Origin: Mermis nigrescens
Lineage: Eukaryota; Nematoda; Enoplea; Mermithida; Mermithidae
Length of the DNA: 64,000 nt
Assembly (NCBI GenBank): GCA_036768485.1
Contig: JAVLUZ010000150.1
Span: 806,001 to 870,000, forward strand
Direction: 5' to 3'
Shown: piece after piece, positions 13,101 through 21,988 of the stretch
How the letters are laid out: each line of letters opens with the position of its first letter
Position numbering within the stretch: the first letter of the stretch is position 1
Notes under the pieces: model-generated
What the model saw: only the letters and a program-made list of their open reading frames with translations
Told to the model about the DNA's origin: nothing
Databases searched by the model: none
Translations under genes and position numbers: made by a program

Positions 13101-16100
13101 GTAAATTTAACTTTCACAAATTTTTTGTTGCTTAAACGACCGAAATGATTAAAATAGCCTGTAAAATGTCTTTCGTGATAATTACATATTTTTAAAGCAT
13201 TTTTAGTCCATTTTGACTGAAAGATAATAACTTTTAACATTGAAAAATACAGAAATTGACCCAGTTTTGGCGCTTTTTTGGGTAAAAAGTATGTAGAAGT
13301 ACTGATTCGGCACGAAGCGCCGGGAAAATTCCGACATTTTTATTGCTTTTGACCTCAAAAATGATGCAAAAAAACGTAACGTCAGCTCAAAATCGCCGGA
13401 CAGCACCTGTCTGGCTGACCCTTCAGCGGGAAGGAATAACCCTGACCCCTTTCTATGTGCATACATGTTCAATTCCTATATTATTTTAAATCTCTTTTAC
13501 ATGTAAAATTTAAAAACTCAAATACAGGAAACCAAGTCAGAAACGTGACATACCCGAATATTGCGTTTTTCGAACGCAAGAAACTAGCATAAATTAAAGA
13601 CGAAATATCAGCGAAATAATAAAAGCATGAAAATGAAGACACTGAATTAAATGTCAAGGGGTACAATTCGAAAGTAACTAACACTCAGACCAAGGACGTC
13701 TTCGCCATATTCTAGAAAGTTTCCACGAAGAAAGGATCAGTGAACGCATGCGAGAAAAAACAAATCTTTTTTGGTTGAAAAAAATTTAAAAAGCTCGAAA
13801 AATTCATTAAAAAAGTTTTTTGTCCAAACTCAGAGGTAAGGTGGAGATGGGGGATACATTTTATGGTGGATGAGGGGCAATCGACTTTGTGTGAGGTATC
13901 CTTAGATACGTGTACACTCGCCGCGTACAGACGTATCAGCTTTATAAAAATTTCTTGGTTTCTACATTATTTGTACGTCTGCACTAGAGGATATCTTAAG
14001 GCACATATTACACCGGCAGACACAAGAAGGGGGGATGCCCCATCCAAAGTCGGTCGTCCCGCCCCATCCCCGAAGCCAGAAAATTTTTGACCCCCCCACG
14101 ATTTTGTGGAATAATCTAATTTTTTTTGGCAGTAACTACGTGTTTTTGGGAGTAATTACGTGTTTTTGGTCGCTTTTAGCCAAAATTGGAGATCATTCAC
14201 CCCCCACCCCAAATTGGCCGGGGACCCCGCACCACCCAAAATTTCGAGCCGTCAGAAGTATGGCGGCAGAGACCTTAAGGGAAAAATGAAACGAAAGTAC
14301 AAAATAAAAGCAAAAATGCAAAAATAAATAGACGCGGAAATAAAAGAAAGAGCTTTTACAAAAGAATAATCGTTGGAAAACATAGCCACTTTGCTCAATG
14401 AGGACATTGTCAAATAAGTATCTTCAAATAAATACAGCAGTCTACAACGGTTCACCGCGAATTAGCCTTTTTATTAAGAAAGTGTACCCATCCCTGGCAT
14501 TTGCAATATACATAACTGTCAAATTTTTCAAACAGACTCCACAAACCACTTTTTCCCAACTCCCCACCTACCCTTTTAATTCATAAACATGATTTCAACA
14601 CTTCATTTATTCCAAAAAATGGGAAAAATTGAAAAAAGAATAGAGCAAAAAATGCGAAACACAAAAGAAGACGAGCGCAAAAAAATAAAATTGGAACGAA
14701 ATCATAGTCAGCAGCGAATGAGTACATACTTTATAGACCATATCATGGGAATTCTGGGTTGCCATTGTTCAGCCGCGAAAATTTTAAAAACCTTATTTTT
14801 GGACCTAAAAATCATGGGTAGGTACACGTCAAAAACAATGTTTCGACGTTTTAGACGGGGCTCATTCTTTCTAGAACATAAGAACTATAAGAAAAGTTTG
14901 AAAAAATGAGTAAATTGAACAGAATAATGTCAAAAAAACGAGTAATTTGACACAGTTGAGCCGAAATGTAGCTGAAAACGCATAAAACAGCAGCACTTTA
15001 TACGATTTTTTCGAAAAATCGACAATTCTAGGCGGTCGCACAGCAGCCATTTTGTGGAGTCAGCAGCAATTTTGGGTGGTCAGAAAACCCCTCCCTTTCA
15101 AGCGCATGTATGCTTCAACTTTTAAGAGAAGCGTAGATCGTACCAACAAAGCCTATTCTCGCATCGCCTGTTTTTGCCACATCAAATCCTTCGCCCGGTC
15201 CGCCGCCGCCGCCCTTTGGAGTTATTAACTCGCGTCTTAACTTAGCGAGCCGAGCTTTCAATAGTCCCAAATGCCCCATTGTGGCCTTGTTTCTTTGGGT
15301 ACGGGCCATCTGACGGAATACACAGTGCAATAGATGGAATTTAATTTTATAATTTTGATTTTTAATTTTAGTAAATTCAAAATTCGCACGTAACTCTAAG
15401 TTTAGATAAACATTTCCCGATACTTAATTAATTAGTATCTACTTTATTCCATCGTGGTCTGACATTCTCCACTGCTACAAAATTTGCAGGTACAAGAAAA
15501 GATAATTTATTACGAGCAACAGCACGACTCGAATGTTCCGAGCATTTTAGAAGATCCGCATGAGTATTTAGGGACAAATAAGTTTTAAAACACCTATTAC
15601 TGAATCAAAAAGCGAATAAGGATCATACCCGGACAATGGCAGATCTTCCCGATGATACCAGGGAGCAGTCTTTTTTGTACAAGGTCCGTTTAAACATGTA
15701 CAAAGATGGTCCCCCAAAGTCTATGTACATTTTGTATATGCAAATTTTTGTGTACTATAATACAGTACAGTAGCGATTTTAGTGTAGTAAAACAGGGTTT
15801 CCGATCTTTGGTAGTGTATTTTAGTTGATTTCTGAGTTCTGACGCCAAAAATTACTGAAAATTGTCTAAGAGCGCGAAGCGCCGAAAAATTTGACATTTT
15901 CCCATTCTAAATGCAAATTCTGCCATTTTAAAGATATATATAGGACAAACAACTACTCATTTCAACGCGAAGCGCCGAAAATTTTTGGGAATTTTACACC
16001 TTTTTTCAGTTTTTGTCTTCCCGAAAATCTTTGTACATTTTGTACACACAAATTTTTGGGTATTATAATATGGTACAGTTGCGATTTTAGTGTGGCAAAA

Positions 16101-19100
16101 ACAGAGTTGTTCGACCTTTTGTAGTATATTTTAACTAATTTCTGGGTTTCTGAGGGCAAAACTCACTAATAATCGTCTCAAAACGGCGCGAAGCGCCAAT
16201 AAAATTTGACATTTTTCCTTTCAAAATGCAATTTTGGACATTATAACGATATATTTCATAACATTTCGGCGTGAAGCGCCGAAAATTTTTGCGAATCTCA
16301 AACCATTTTTGCAGTTTTGTCATCCCAAAAATCTTTGTACATGTACAAAGACGGTCCCCAAAAGTCTTTGTACATCGGGAAAAATCTTTGCCGAATACAA
16401 AAACACTGCCAGGGAGCAAAAATTTTGGTCGTTTGCTAATCAAAAGGGTTGTTTTATTATATGATCATAAATCTCGCGATTTCTGAATAAATTATGCGTT
16501 TCTGTGATGAAGTCAAGCTCGTTTTAAAACAATTCATTCTATCTGTTTTTCCTTTTATTATATTATTATTATCACGTTCTTGACGTAATTTTATTCAAAG
16601 TTATGATTAACTTTATTTATAATGCGAAGATACTCGCTAAGGAAGGTATCTTAATAATGTAAATGATGTAATGAATAAATAAATAAATAAATACAAAATG
16701 ATGCAATTCAATGGCAAATAATTATATTGCTACGCCATGTATACTCAGCATTGGTCTTTTTTCGGGCTATCATACTAGTCAATTTTTGACATTATCATCG
16801 GAAGGAATTAATGAGCCTTCAAAAAATATAAGGAATCACGCGGAGCACGTCATAGCCAAGTTTTATTAAAATCGGTTACACCATGTCCCAACTGATCTTT
16901 TATCAGCCTTGACTTTACCTACAGTAATTTTACAAATAACATGCAATAATTAATTTTTTAGCAGTAGTCTACATATTAGAACTAATACATAAAACTGAGA
17001 AGATTCCAGGAAATAAGGAGGATTCCGGGCTTTCCAGAATGCACAGTAGAATTAAAAAGGGCAACATTAAAAAAACTGGTGGTTTTGTTCAAAGTCCGTT
17101 GGTGTATGTACAAAGATGGTCCCCAATTCTTTGTACATTTTGTGCATATAAATTTGAATGTATAATATATGGTACAGTAACACGTTAAGTACAGTAAAAT
17201 CTGGGGTTTACGACCTTAAGTAGTGAAATTTAGTCAACTTATGGATTCTGACTATGAAAAATACGAAAAAAACTTAAATATGGAGCAAAGCACCGTAAAA
17301 TTTTAAAATTTTTTATCGTTTTCACGTAGAATTCGAGACCGTTTTATTGACAAATAGTTCTAAAAACTTAAGCGCCGCGAAGCGCATGCTTTCTGTCCCA
17401 AACATAATTTTGAAGCTTTTTTAAGACAGTCAGAAAATTGCCAAATTTATACAAAACGATTTTGAGTACAATTAACAATATATTCAAAAAATGAAAATTT
17501 TTAGAAATTGACAACATTTTTACCGTTTTTCTCCTCCCAAAAATCTTTGCATGTGTACGAAGACAGTCCTTAAAAGTCTCTGTACAAATGGTTCCTGTGC
17601 TGTGCCTTAGTACAGCTATGCTAAGAAAAGTGGGTTGATTTTTTTCGGGATAAAATCGTTGGTTTTCTATAGACTATTAATTTCTAATAAAATCTGTAGA
17701 AAAAGTGAAGTATGGAATATAACAGCTTTAGAACCCTAGGTAGCGCGTTAGCGCGAACCTGTAACATGCTTGGGTACCCCCAACGCCTGGTAATCTCTGC
17801 CGCGATGGCACATTTTTGTTTTTTGAAATTCGCATCAATTATCGAACGGCAGTGTAAAGAGTGCGAAAATCTGGGGTGAAAAGAGCACTTTTGGTCGAGT
17901 TTTCAACCTGCTTATGTCCGATACTAACTCCGGTTATGAGGTTTTTAAAATGTGTTCTGACAGAAATGTAGAGCGGATCAAGGGCTACAATTCTGCATAT
18001 AAGCAAAGTCTTCTATGCTCTATGGTGAGTTAGATCCTGGGGTTTAAAGTTTACACTCTCGTGGATGGTGTAAAAAAACGGATTTTAACTAAGATTTCTC
18101 TGCCAAATTTTCCGCTTGTGAGTCAGTGCAAATCGGAGACAGCATTAATAAAGTGCCTCACAGGGGCTAAACATCGCAGCAAACCGCATTTAAAAAAACG
18201 CAATATTGAGTTATTTATAGGGTGTAAAGTTCGAAATCAGAGGTAAAAAATGGGCGAATAAACACGTTTTTTCCGAAGTTTGATTGATAAATCATGCCAA
18301 ATAATTTTTGCAACAGAATTTTGGCACACAGGAATGTACTACGATTTCAAAAGCTACAAATTGTACCAGACCGAATTTCTTTAAACTCAATGGGAGTTCG
18401 GTACGGAATTTTAAAGTTTACAGTAGTTCTAAATGATGGAAAATACGTTTTTGTTGCGTTTTTTTTCGCCACTTTCTCCGTCCAGAAGTCGGGATAAGTC
18501 TATTAGAATAAAAATAAAGTGCTTTATATCGGGTGCATGTCAAAGCAAATTGTCTATACATTAATATTTAGCGAGTGTAAAGTCAAAAATTTGGAGTTCA
18601 AAATGCGTTTCTGTCTTGTTTTTTCTGCCTGGCTTCTCCGGCTACGAGTCAGGGACACGTTTATCAAGTCTAGAAATGGACCAGGAACCAAATTTGATAT
18701 GCCAGTCTGGCGCATATGTTTACACATCTACGGTGTTGTAAAGTAGTTTACACCAATTGTTAGTTTGCCCATAGAACATTATGTAGACTTAATTTTTTCA
18801 TGAATATTAATCGTAATATCGGAACAATATCAAAATTACGAATCTGACTAAAATCTTCTTTACACTAGGTGTTTACATGAAGCTTACACTACATATGTAT
18901 TTATCTTCGTTTTTGAGCATTCCAGAAACCTAATTTTTCCTGGAGTCTAGAAGTTTTCAAAGGATCAAATGTGAGACGTCACGTAGGCGCGTTTGTTTAC
19001 ATCCAACAGTGATGTAAAGTAGTTTACACTCATTGTTTATATGTCCTCGGACCATTGTAGAGACATAATTTTTTCATGAATGTTGATCATAATATCCGAG

Positions 19101-21589
19101 TAATTTTTACACTGCATGTTAGCCTTTGTTCTAGAGCATTGCAAAAATCCGAAATTTTTCCTGAGATTATAAAAATTCTACAGGAATGAAACATATACGT
19201 CAGTTGGGCGCGCTTGCTTACACTCAGCAGTATTGCAAAGTGGTTTAAACCTAATGTTTATTGTCTTTAAAACATTATGGAGACTCATTTTTCCATAAAT
19301 GTTGAAAGAAATATCGGAGCAATATCAAAATTACGAATCCGACTAAAATATTCTTTACGCTATGTGTTTGTGTAAAGTTTACGTTACGTGTTAACTTTAA
19401 TTCGATAGACTTGCAGAGACTTTGTAACTGAAGTCAAGAAATATTCAAGGATTCATATGTGAGACATCAATTAAGTGAGTTTGTTTACCCTCAAAAGTAA
19501 TCTAAAGTGATTTAAAAATTATGTTCAAGTGTCCTTAGATCATTGAAGAGATGTAATTTTGTCTTAAATGGGTTGCATTAAAGTTAAATCTTTCTTAGCC
19601 GTGTTTATAATATGTTTCACAAAATCTTGCACATGGAGAGCTATCGTTTAATTGATGTAAATTGCCTGCAAAAGTGGTTTGAAATGAACCAGCAATCACA
19701 CTACCTGCACAGAAGTCGACAAAGATATGCAGCTTTATTGTAATCATGTACATTAATAAGCCGTAAACTGTTAGTATTCTCTACACCTAGTAGTTGTGTA
19801 AAGTTTGCACTATTCATTTGTTGTTAATATGTAGTCTATACTACAAATTTATTTTACTACCAAATCAAAGCGTTAGTGTTCCTTACATTTGATATTTGCG
19901 TGAAGTTTTGAATTTTTTGCCGAAAATCTTTGCCTTCTAATTTACCAACATCCCGCCTTTTCCATTTTCTTGAAGTTTAAAATCTTTTATAATTCTCTCA
20001 ATAATTTAATGGTAGGTTTTAACTTTAAGTTTTCTTGGTTTACAACTCTCGCTTGGCAAGCTCATTTTTCAAAACTTCTTCATAGTGATCAGATTAGTCG
20101 CGTTTAGTTTGGAATTGGTGGACGGTCGTTATTTTATTACTCGGCTTAAATAAACCAAGTGACTATCTTTTGATTATTTTCTTCATCGCAAATTCAAACA
20201 CCCAATTTTCAATTTGAAAATTGACCCAATTTTCAATTTGAAAATTGATCCAATTTTCTGAAAATTGAAAATTGGGTGTTTTCAATTTCAAAAGTCACAA
20301 CACATTGTGCTTGTGTATTGATTGAGTGAGGATTTGCAATGTGAATTCGTTGGTTAAATTTTTGTGCTTGATTATAAGTGAACTGCACATTAAGAAGAAA
20401 TAACTTAATGGAGTTTTAATTTGAAAATGGATGGTGTCAATAAGGTTGTCTCGTTTAAAAAGGATAATGCTGATGTTAAGAACAATATTGTTTTCCGCGT
20501 TCTTGGACTGTTGTCATTATTGTGGCATGTTACTGATTGTGTTTACTGACTGATGTACTGAAATCACGCTAATTAAAAGTAGTGTACTAGCAAAGAAAAA
20601 TGCTCCGATGGAACAAAAAAGATGAATATACTTGGAATTGTGGATTATTATGGATGTAAAAGGAGGGGACTAGGAAAAATCTACCTAAAGTCGGAAAATC
20701 TGCTAAAAATCACACTTTCTCTAAGCAACGCAAAAAATCGATGTATATTCTGCGGCCTCTAAAAAAGTGTCTTTTTTAAATAATGTTCGAAGTTTCAGAT
20801 AAGAGTGTATAAACGAAATCTATCAAGGTTACTTTTTTAAATTGCTGGCACCTGATTGATAGAAAACTAAGAGGTATTGTATTTAAAGTTGTTTTATTTG
20901 TTATGAGCATTATAGCAAGCAAAGCAGGAGCCGATTGATTAGTGCACACAATCGTTTCGGGCATGCTAGTGTATCTACATTTAGTCTGTTTCAAGTCAAC
21001 TTACGCGTTTCCTACTGTTTTAAACCAACCATGTCTTCAATTGTCTTCGATGTTTGCTATTTCATTCAATTGGCTTGGAAGACTGTTAGTTTACTTAATA
21101 TCATTTCCCATAGCTACTGCATAGCTAACGTGCTGCTGTTTCAATCATTGTTATGGTTGAATATTTATTTTAATCTGTTGGCCGCAGAATATACATCGAT
21201 TTTTGCGTTGCTTAGAGAAAGTGTGATTTTTAGCAGATTTTCCGACTTTAGGTAGATTTTTCCTAGTCCCCTCCTTTTACATCCATAATAATCCACAATT
21301 CCAAGTATATTCATCTTTTTTGTTCCATCGGAGCATTTTTCTTTGCTAGTATAAAATAATCCTCGATAAGCAAGCCTGAAAATATATCACAATAGTTTAA
21401 CGAATTAAGAGATTAATTCCTTAGAATTATCTTCGAATTAGATTTATTTTCAAATCAACGATTCTCAATGCAAGGAAGTGTTTGATTTGCTGTAAATATA
21501 AGTGCGTTTGTTTTAAAGCTTAATTCAAGCATCTTTGCATAATTTCTTACCTCTGCCTCGATTTCGGCAATTTTTTGCAATATAGACAT
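1..21589 (-). CDS. DRG1: DRG1 GTP-binding protein, 5' part of the gene (three coding exons, continues past the left edge)
   Basis: Developmentally regulated GTP-binding protein 1 is a conserved cytoplasmic GTPase of the OBG/TRAFAC class. With its partner DFRP1 it is linked to translation and ribosomes. Three coding exons join in phase to give the first 112 residues: a 13-residue N-terminus, then a basic helical segment ending [11 protein letters not shown], then [16 protein letters not shown], and the P-loop GFPSVGKST followed by the switch region [20 protein letters not shown]. These match the DRG1 signature rather than DRG2, which I recall with a different residue pattern here. The intron between exons 1 and 2 is about 6.2 kb and that between exons 2 and 3 about 13.5 kb. 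The remaining roughly 250 residues (rest of the G domain and the TGS domain) lie beyond position 1. I searched 1-1548 for the following exon (LLDLPG...) and did not see it. The large second intron hosts another gene on the opposite strand. Confidence 0.93.
181..400 (+). repeat. Family J repeat fragment
   Basis: This stretch has the pattern 'actggtataaatgctaaa ... ttttgaccttcattttg ... ttctgccattctttgggg ... cccctccccc'. Similar sequence recurs near 35476-35735, 39480-39745 and 42395-42600 and, reversed, near 34130-34360. No coding potential is seen. No target duplication was found, so the element type is unknown. Confidence 0.5.
647..1392. mobile_element. Family B non-autonomous DNA transposon (hAT-like), copy 1
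   Basis: The ends are inverted repeats: CACTGTTTTATTTTGTACGA at the left, and the same sequence with one change, reversed, at the right. The flanks ATCCTAAC and GTCCTAAC agree at 7 of 8 bases, an 8-bp target duplication as in hAT elements. The element is 746 bp and has no transposase reading frame. It contains the GGCGCGAAGCGCCG palindrome near 1227. A second, interrupted copy lies at 51767-52812. Confidence 0.8.
1549..1679 (-). CDS. DRG1: DRG1 coding exon 3 (P-loop and switch I)
   Basis: The exon opens after a 'tag' acceptor and ends before a gtgatt donor. It supplies 131 nt, entering in phase 1 and leaving in phase 0. It encodes the G1 motif GFPSVGKST, then [18 protein letters not shown] and [17 protein letters not shown]. 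The one notable substitution is glutamate in SEVAEYEF, where I recall alanine in vertebrate DRG1. An open frame that starts at the internal methionine-like codon would miss the P-loop lysine, so the spliced model is preferred. Confidence 0.93.
1990..3417. other. Non-repetitive CpG-containing stretch before the antisense membrane-protein gene
   Basis: No open reading frame of note and none of the repeat families were seen here. The stretch holds many more CG dinucleotides than the AT-rich surroundings (for example near 2385-2410, 2755-2775 and 2850-2950). It sits directly 5' of the gene starting at 3418, so a promoter or 5' UTR is possible. No core promoter element stands out. Confidence 0.3.
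3418..3746 (+). CDS. Membrane-protein gene, exon 1 (signal peptide and first cysteines)
   Basis: The start ATG at 3418 precedes a classic signal sequence, which supports it over other starts. The exon runs to CTACAG before a gtaatt donor and leaves two bases of a split arginine codon. It encodes the signal peptide and the region with [12 protein letters not shown] and YPACHAF. Confidence 0.7.
3418..11640 (+). CDS. Single-pass type I membrane protein of unknown family, 579 aa, nested in DRG1 intron 2
   Basis: Four exons join in phase (329, 438, 688 and 285 nt) to a 579-residue protein. Residues 1-23 look like a signal peptide with a hydrophobic core ([11 protein letters not shown]). The predicted extracellular part (about 24-230) has several cysteines, clustered in [21 protein letters not shown] and HIKCGEE, and two N-glycosylation sequons (NGT). 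Residues about 231-255 form one strongly hydrophobic helix ([20 protein letters not shown]) followed by basic residues. The cytoplasmic tail of about 323 residues is highly charged and probably disordered, with a short alanine run, many Ser/Lys/Glu residues and an acidic last exon. I do not recognise the family, and no enzymatic motif is visible. The model depends on the splice choices at 5057 and 8430, made by phase. The gene lies entirely inside DRG1 intron 2 on the other strand. Confidence 0.72.
5057..5494 (+). CDS. Membrane-protein gene, exon 2 (ectodomain and transmembrane helix)
   Basis: The frame is open from 4989, but only acceptors at 5057 ('cacatcag') or 5063 match the phase of exon 1; 5057 is chosen as the first AG. 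The exon ends at TGTCG before a strong gtaagt donor. It encodes [20 protein letters not shown] and a strand-rich segment with a second NGT sequon. The membrane helix and stop-transfer lysine/arginine follow. The stop codon straight after the donor shows that splicing is required. Confidence 0.7.
6199..6240. repeat. Perfect 20-bp inverted repeat with a 2-nt gap
   Basis: The arm TTAAAGAGACATTTTTGATC (6199-6218) is followed by GT and then by its exact reverse complement (6221-6240). No coding sequence or transposon end was recognised around it. It lies in intron 2 of the nested membrane-protein gene, and so also in DRG1 intron 2. Confidence 0.9.
7113..7190. repeat. (AT)n microsatellite
   Basis: About 78 bp of alternating A and T with one phase shift near 7170. 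It lies in the intron between exons 2 and 3 of the nested gene. Length is likely to vary between individuals. Confidence 0.97.
7556..8310. mobile_element. Family E hAT-like element, copy 1 (right end lost)
   Basis: It begins with CAGGCCCGTATCCAGG, the same terminal repeat as the complete copy at 47858-48655, which lies in the reverse orientation. The body contains three evenly spaced GGCGC...GCGCC-type palindromes, each followed by a 'ctcaaatttgagc' block. The right terminal repeat is missing; the sequence passes into a remnant of family A at about 8331. Confidence 0.75.
8331..8371 (+). mobile_element. Family A terminal remnant
   Basis: The sequence 'tacatcgggaaaaatttttgccgaatacaaaaaaaacactg' matches the right end of the complete family A copy at 15666-16408. 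It lies about 60 bp before the acceptor of exon 3 of the nested gene. An ATG at 8296 in this remnant region opens the same frame but is not needed by the spliced model. Confidence 0.8.
8430..9117 (+). CDS. Membrane-protein gene, exon 3 (cytoplasmic tail)
   Basis: The acceptor 'aacaaaaag' at 8428-8429 completes the arginine codon split at the end of exon 2, giving [16 protein letters not shown]. The exon ends at ATAAACGAG before gtgagt in phase 0. It encodes a basic juxtamembrane segment, an alanine run (AVAAAAAAG), Ser/Lys-rich sequence and [21 protein letters not shown]. Its base composition is clearly richer in CG than the flanking intron, as for real coding sequence here. Confidence 0.75.
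9130..9380 (+). mobile_element. Family C element (hAT-like MITE) 12 bp after a splice donor
   Basis: It has family C ends (CATAAGTGGGCAGCACC and CACGCCCAGGTGTG) and the flanks GTTATCAT / GTTATTAT, which match at 7 of 8 bases. The body has the conserved 'catcgagcactatcca' and 'ttctagggggtattttg' blocks. The left end starts only 12 bases after exon 3 ends. Confidence 0.88.
9430..9775 (-). mobile_element. Family I element, reversed copy
   Basis: It matches the reverse complement of the element at 35762-36147: CATACGTGTTCTTGGG at the left, the 'aaaaacagtgtttttgacgcgtacccgtcgttttt' block, and 'ccccatgctgtacatg' at the right. The flanks GTTTAAAC / GTTTAGAA agree at 6 of 8 bases. It has no reading frame of its own. 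Confidence 0.65.
10870..11170. repeat. AAAT-rich simple-sequence region
   Basis: Many irregular runs of AAAT/AATA occur here, in the last intron of the nested gene. Short frames across it, such as a minus-strand poly-Tyr/Leu frame, are artefacts of the repeat. Confidence 0.9.
11356..11640 (+). CDS. Membrane-protein gene, exon 4 (acidic C-terminus)
   Basis: The exon follows a 'tttacgctttcag' acceptor in phase 0 and runs to TGA at 11638-11640. It encodes 94 residues. They are very acidic (many Glu/Asp with Lys and Ser: [20 protein letters not shown]) and end in [10 protein letters not shown]. No AATAAA is obvious in the following few hundred bases. Confidence 0.72.
   Translation: MSEENYENECEKSPCITQDEERAPGEEKEENELLNEDEKTKNESDLSSFRETDSESGESRNEEEEWVTQGATLNGTANYHQLVESTSSINYAGF
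13037..13466 (-). mobile_element. Family F element, reversed copy
   Basis: It matches, in reverse, the elements at 25655-26066 and 47510-48690. Shared blocks are 'aaggtcagggtcggcagg', the 'gattcggcacgaagcgccggg' palindrome and 'cggacagcacctgtctggctgaccc'. No clear target duplication was found. Confidence 0.6.
14027..14260 (+). mobile_element. Family H element, copy 1
   Basis: It shares the order 'ccccatccaaagtcggtcgtcccgcc', 'gccagaaaatttttgaccccccc', 'gccaaaattggagatcattcaccccccacccc', 'atttcgagccgtcag' with copies at 48855, 52915 and 57835. It is non-coding and its ends are poorly defined here. Confidence 0.6.
14735..15110 (+). mobile_element. Family I element, copy next to DRG1 exon 2
   Basis: It has the block 'catgggaattctggg', then 'gggtaggtacacgtcaaaaacaatgttt', the 'ttgacacagttgagcc' segment, and 'cagcagcaattttgggtggtcag'. 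It ends about 35 bp from the donor of DRG1 exon 2. A reading frame across it (14589-14909) is not conserved in the other copies. Confidence 0.6.
15144..15309 (-). CDS. DRG1: DRG1 coding exon 2
   Basis: The acceptor 'gtcag' is followed by ATGGCCCGTACCCAAAGA, which is [10 protein letters not shown]. The exon goes on to [20 protein letters not shown] and a five-glycine run, then [17 protein letters not shown] plus one base of the next glycine codon before gtacga. It is 166 nt long. The ATG at its start is internal to the protein, as in other DRG1 proteins, where about 14 residues precede it. Confidence 0.93.
15666..16408 (+). mobile_element. Family A hAT-like element, complete copy
   Basis: The ends are CAGTCTTTTTTGTACAAGGTCC and ...ACAAAAACACTG. 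They are flanked by an exact 8-bp duplication, CCAGGGAG (15658-15665 and 16409-16416). It is 743 bp, non-coding and rich in 'tgtacaaag' blocks near both ends, with four GCGAAGCGCC-type palindromes. This copy defines the family; others are at 17075, 21989, 40093, 51872 and 55693. Confidence 0.92.
17075..17600 (+). mobile_element. Family A element, decayed copy
   Basis: It follows the same block order as the complete copy ('caaagtccgttggtgtatgtacaaagatggtcccc', 'ggtacagtaacacg', 'cgaagcgcatgc', 'cccaaaaatctttgcatgtgtacgaagacagtcc'), with many substitutions. The ends and target duplication are not recognisable. Confidence 0.7.
18719..19575. repeat. Diverged tandem array, units of about 220-270 bp
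   Basis: At least three units, starting near 18719, 18989 and 19210, plus part of a fourth near 19479, share an order. Each has 'gtttaca', 'gtaaagtagtttacac', a 'cattgtagagacataattttttcatgaatgttgat' block, 'atatcggagcaatatcaaaattacgaat', and 'tgagacgtca' near the end. Related 'gtgtaaag' text reaches back to about 18000. It lies in DRG1 intron 1. Confidence 0.7.
20198..20281. repeat. Repeated short palindromes around CAATTTTCAATTTGAAAATTG
   Basis: The unit 'cccaattttcaatttgaaaattga' occurs twice, and a reverse-complement version ends the stretch ('tgaaaattgaaaattgggtgttt'). The whole stretch can fold on itself. No coding sequence is present. Confidence 0.85.
20585..21351. mobile_element. Element with long inverted repeats (about 172 bp each)
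   Basis: The left arm (20585-20757, TACTAGCAAAGAAAAATGCT... to ...TTCTGCGGCC) is matched almost base for base, reversed, by the right arm (21180-21351). The unique centre is about 420 bp and holds only short frames. No convincing target duplication was seen beyond TA-like flanks. It lies about 200 bp downstream of the DRG1 start exon, within intron 1. Confidence 0.85.
21551..21589 (-). CDS. DRG1: DRG1 coding exon 1 (start codon)
   Basis: On the minus strand, ATG at 21589 opens [13 protein letters not shown] and runs straight into a gtaag donor at 21550-21546. Vertebrate DRG1 begins with a very similar segment ending EIEAE before MARTQ, and the phase-0 junction joins exon 2 exactly. A 'ttaatttcag' acceptor about 60 bp upstream (near 21649) suggests that this exon is preceded by a non-coding 5' UTR exon. 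Confidence 0.88.
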
Positions 21590-21988
21590 ATTGTCAGTGC
21601 GATACAAGGATCTAACACAATCAAACCAGCATTCAATTGATCAACCTGAAATTAAATATAAATCAATATAAAAATAATTTAAGTTTTAAAAGATAGGTGC
21701 CTACCTATGTAGATATGTATGTAACAAGATCAGTCATTAACGAGTTCAGAAATAAGTTGCCGGACAATGATGCCACAGACCCGTAAGCAGGATTCGTGTA
21801 AGGGAGATAGGCCTGAGATAAGTGGTCTAATCTCAGAAACTAGGTCAGGAGAGCTAGAAAATGCTCAAAATTATTGCTTAATCGAAAATGTCGCACGATC
21901 TAATTACTTTAATAAGCTGTGAATATTGTTGTTTTTTGGTCGCGCTTGAAGCAAAATCGCGAAAATTTGAATCGTTGTTGACACGAGC

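Noticed and set aside
16135..16486. Several overlapping frames on both strands containing KIFGNF/FVHVQR-like peptides
   Set aside because: The same peptides appear wherever family A copies occur, so they are translations of a non-coding element.
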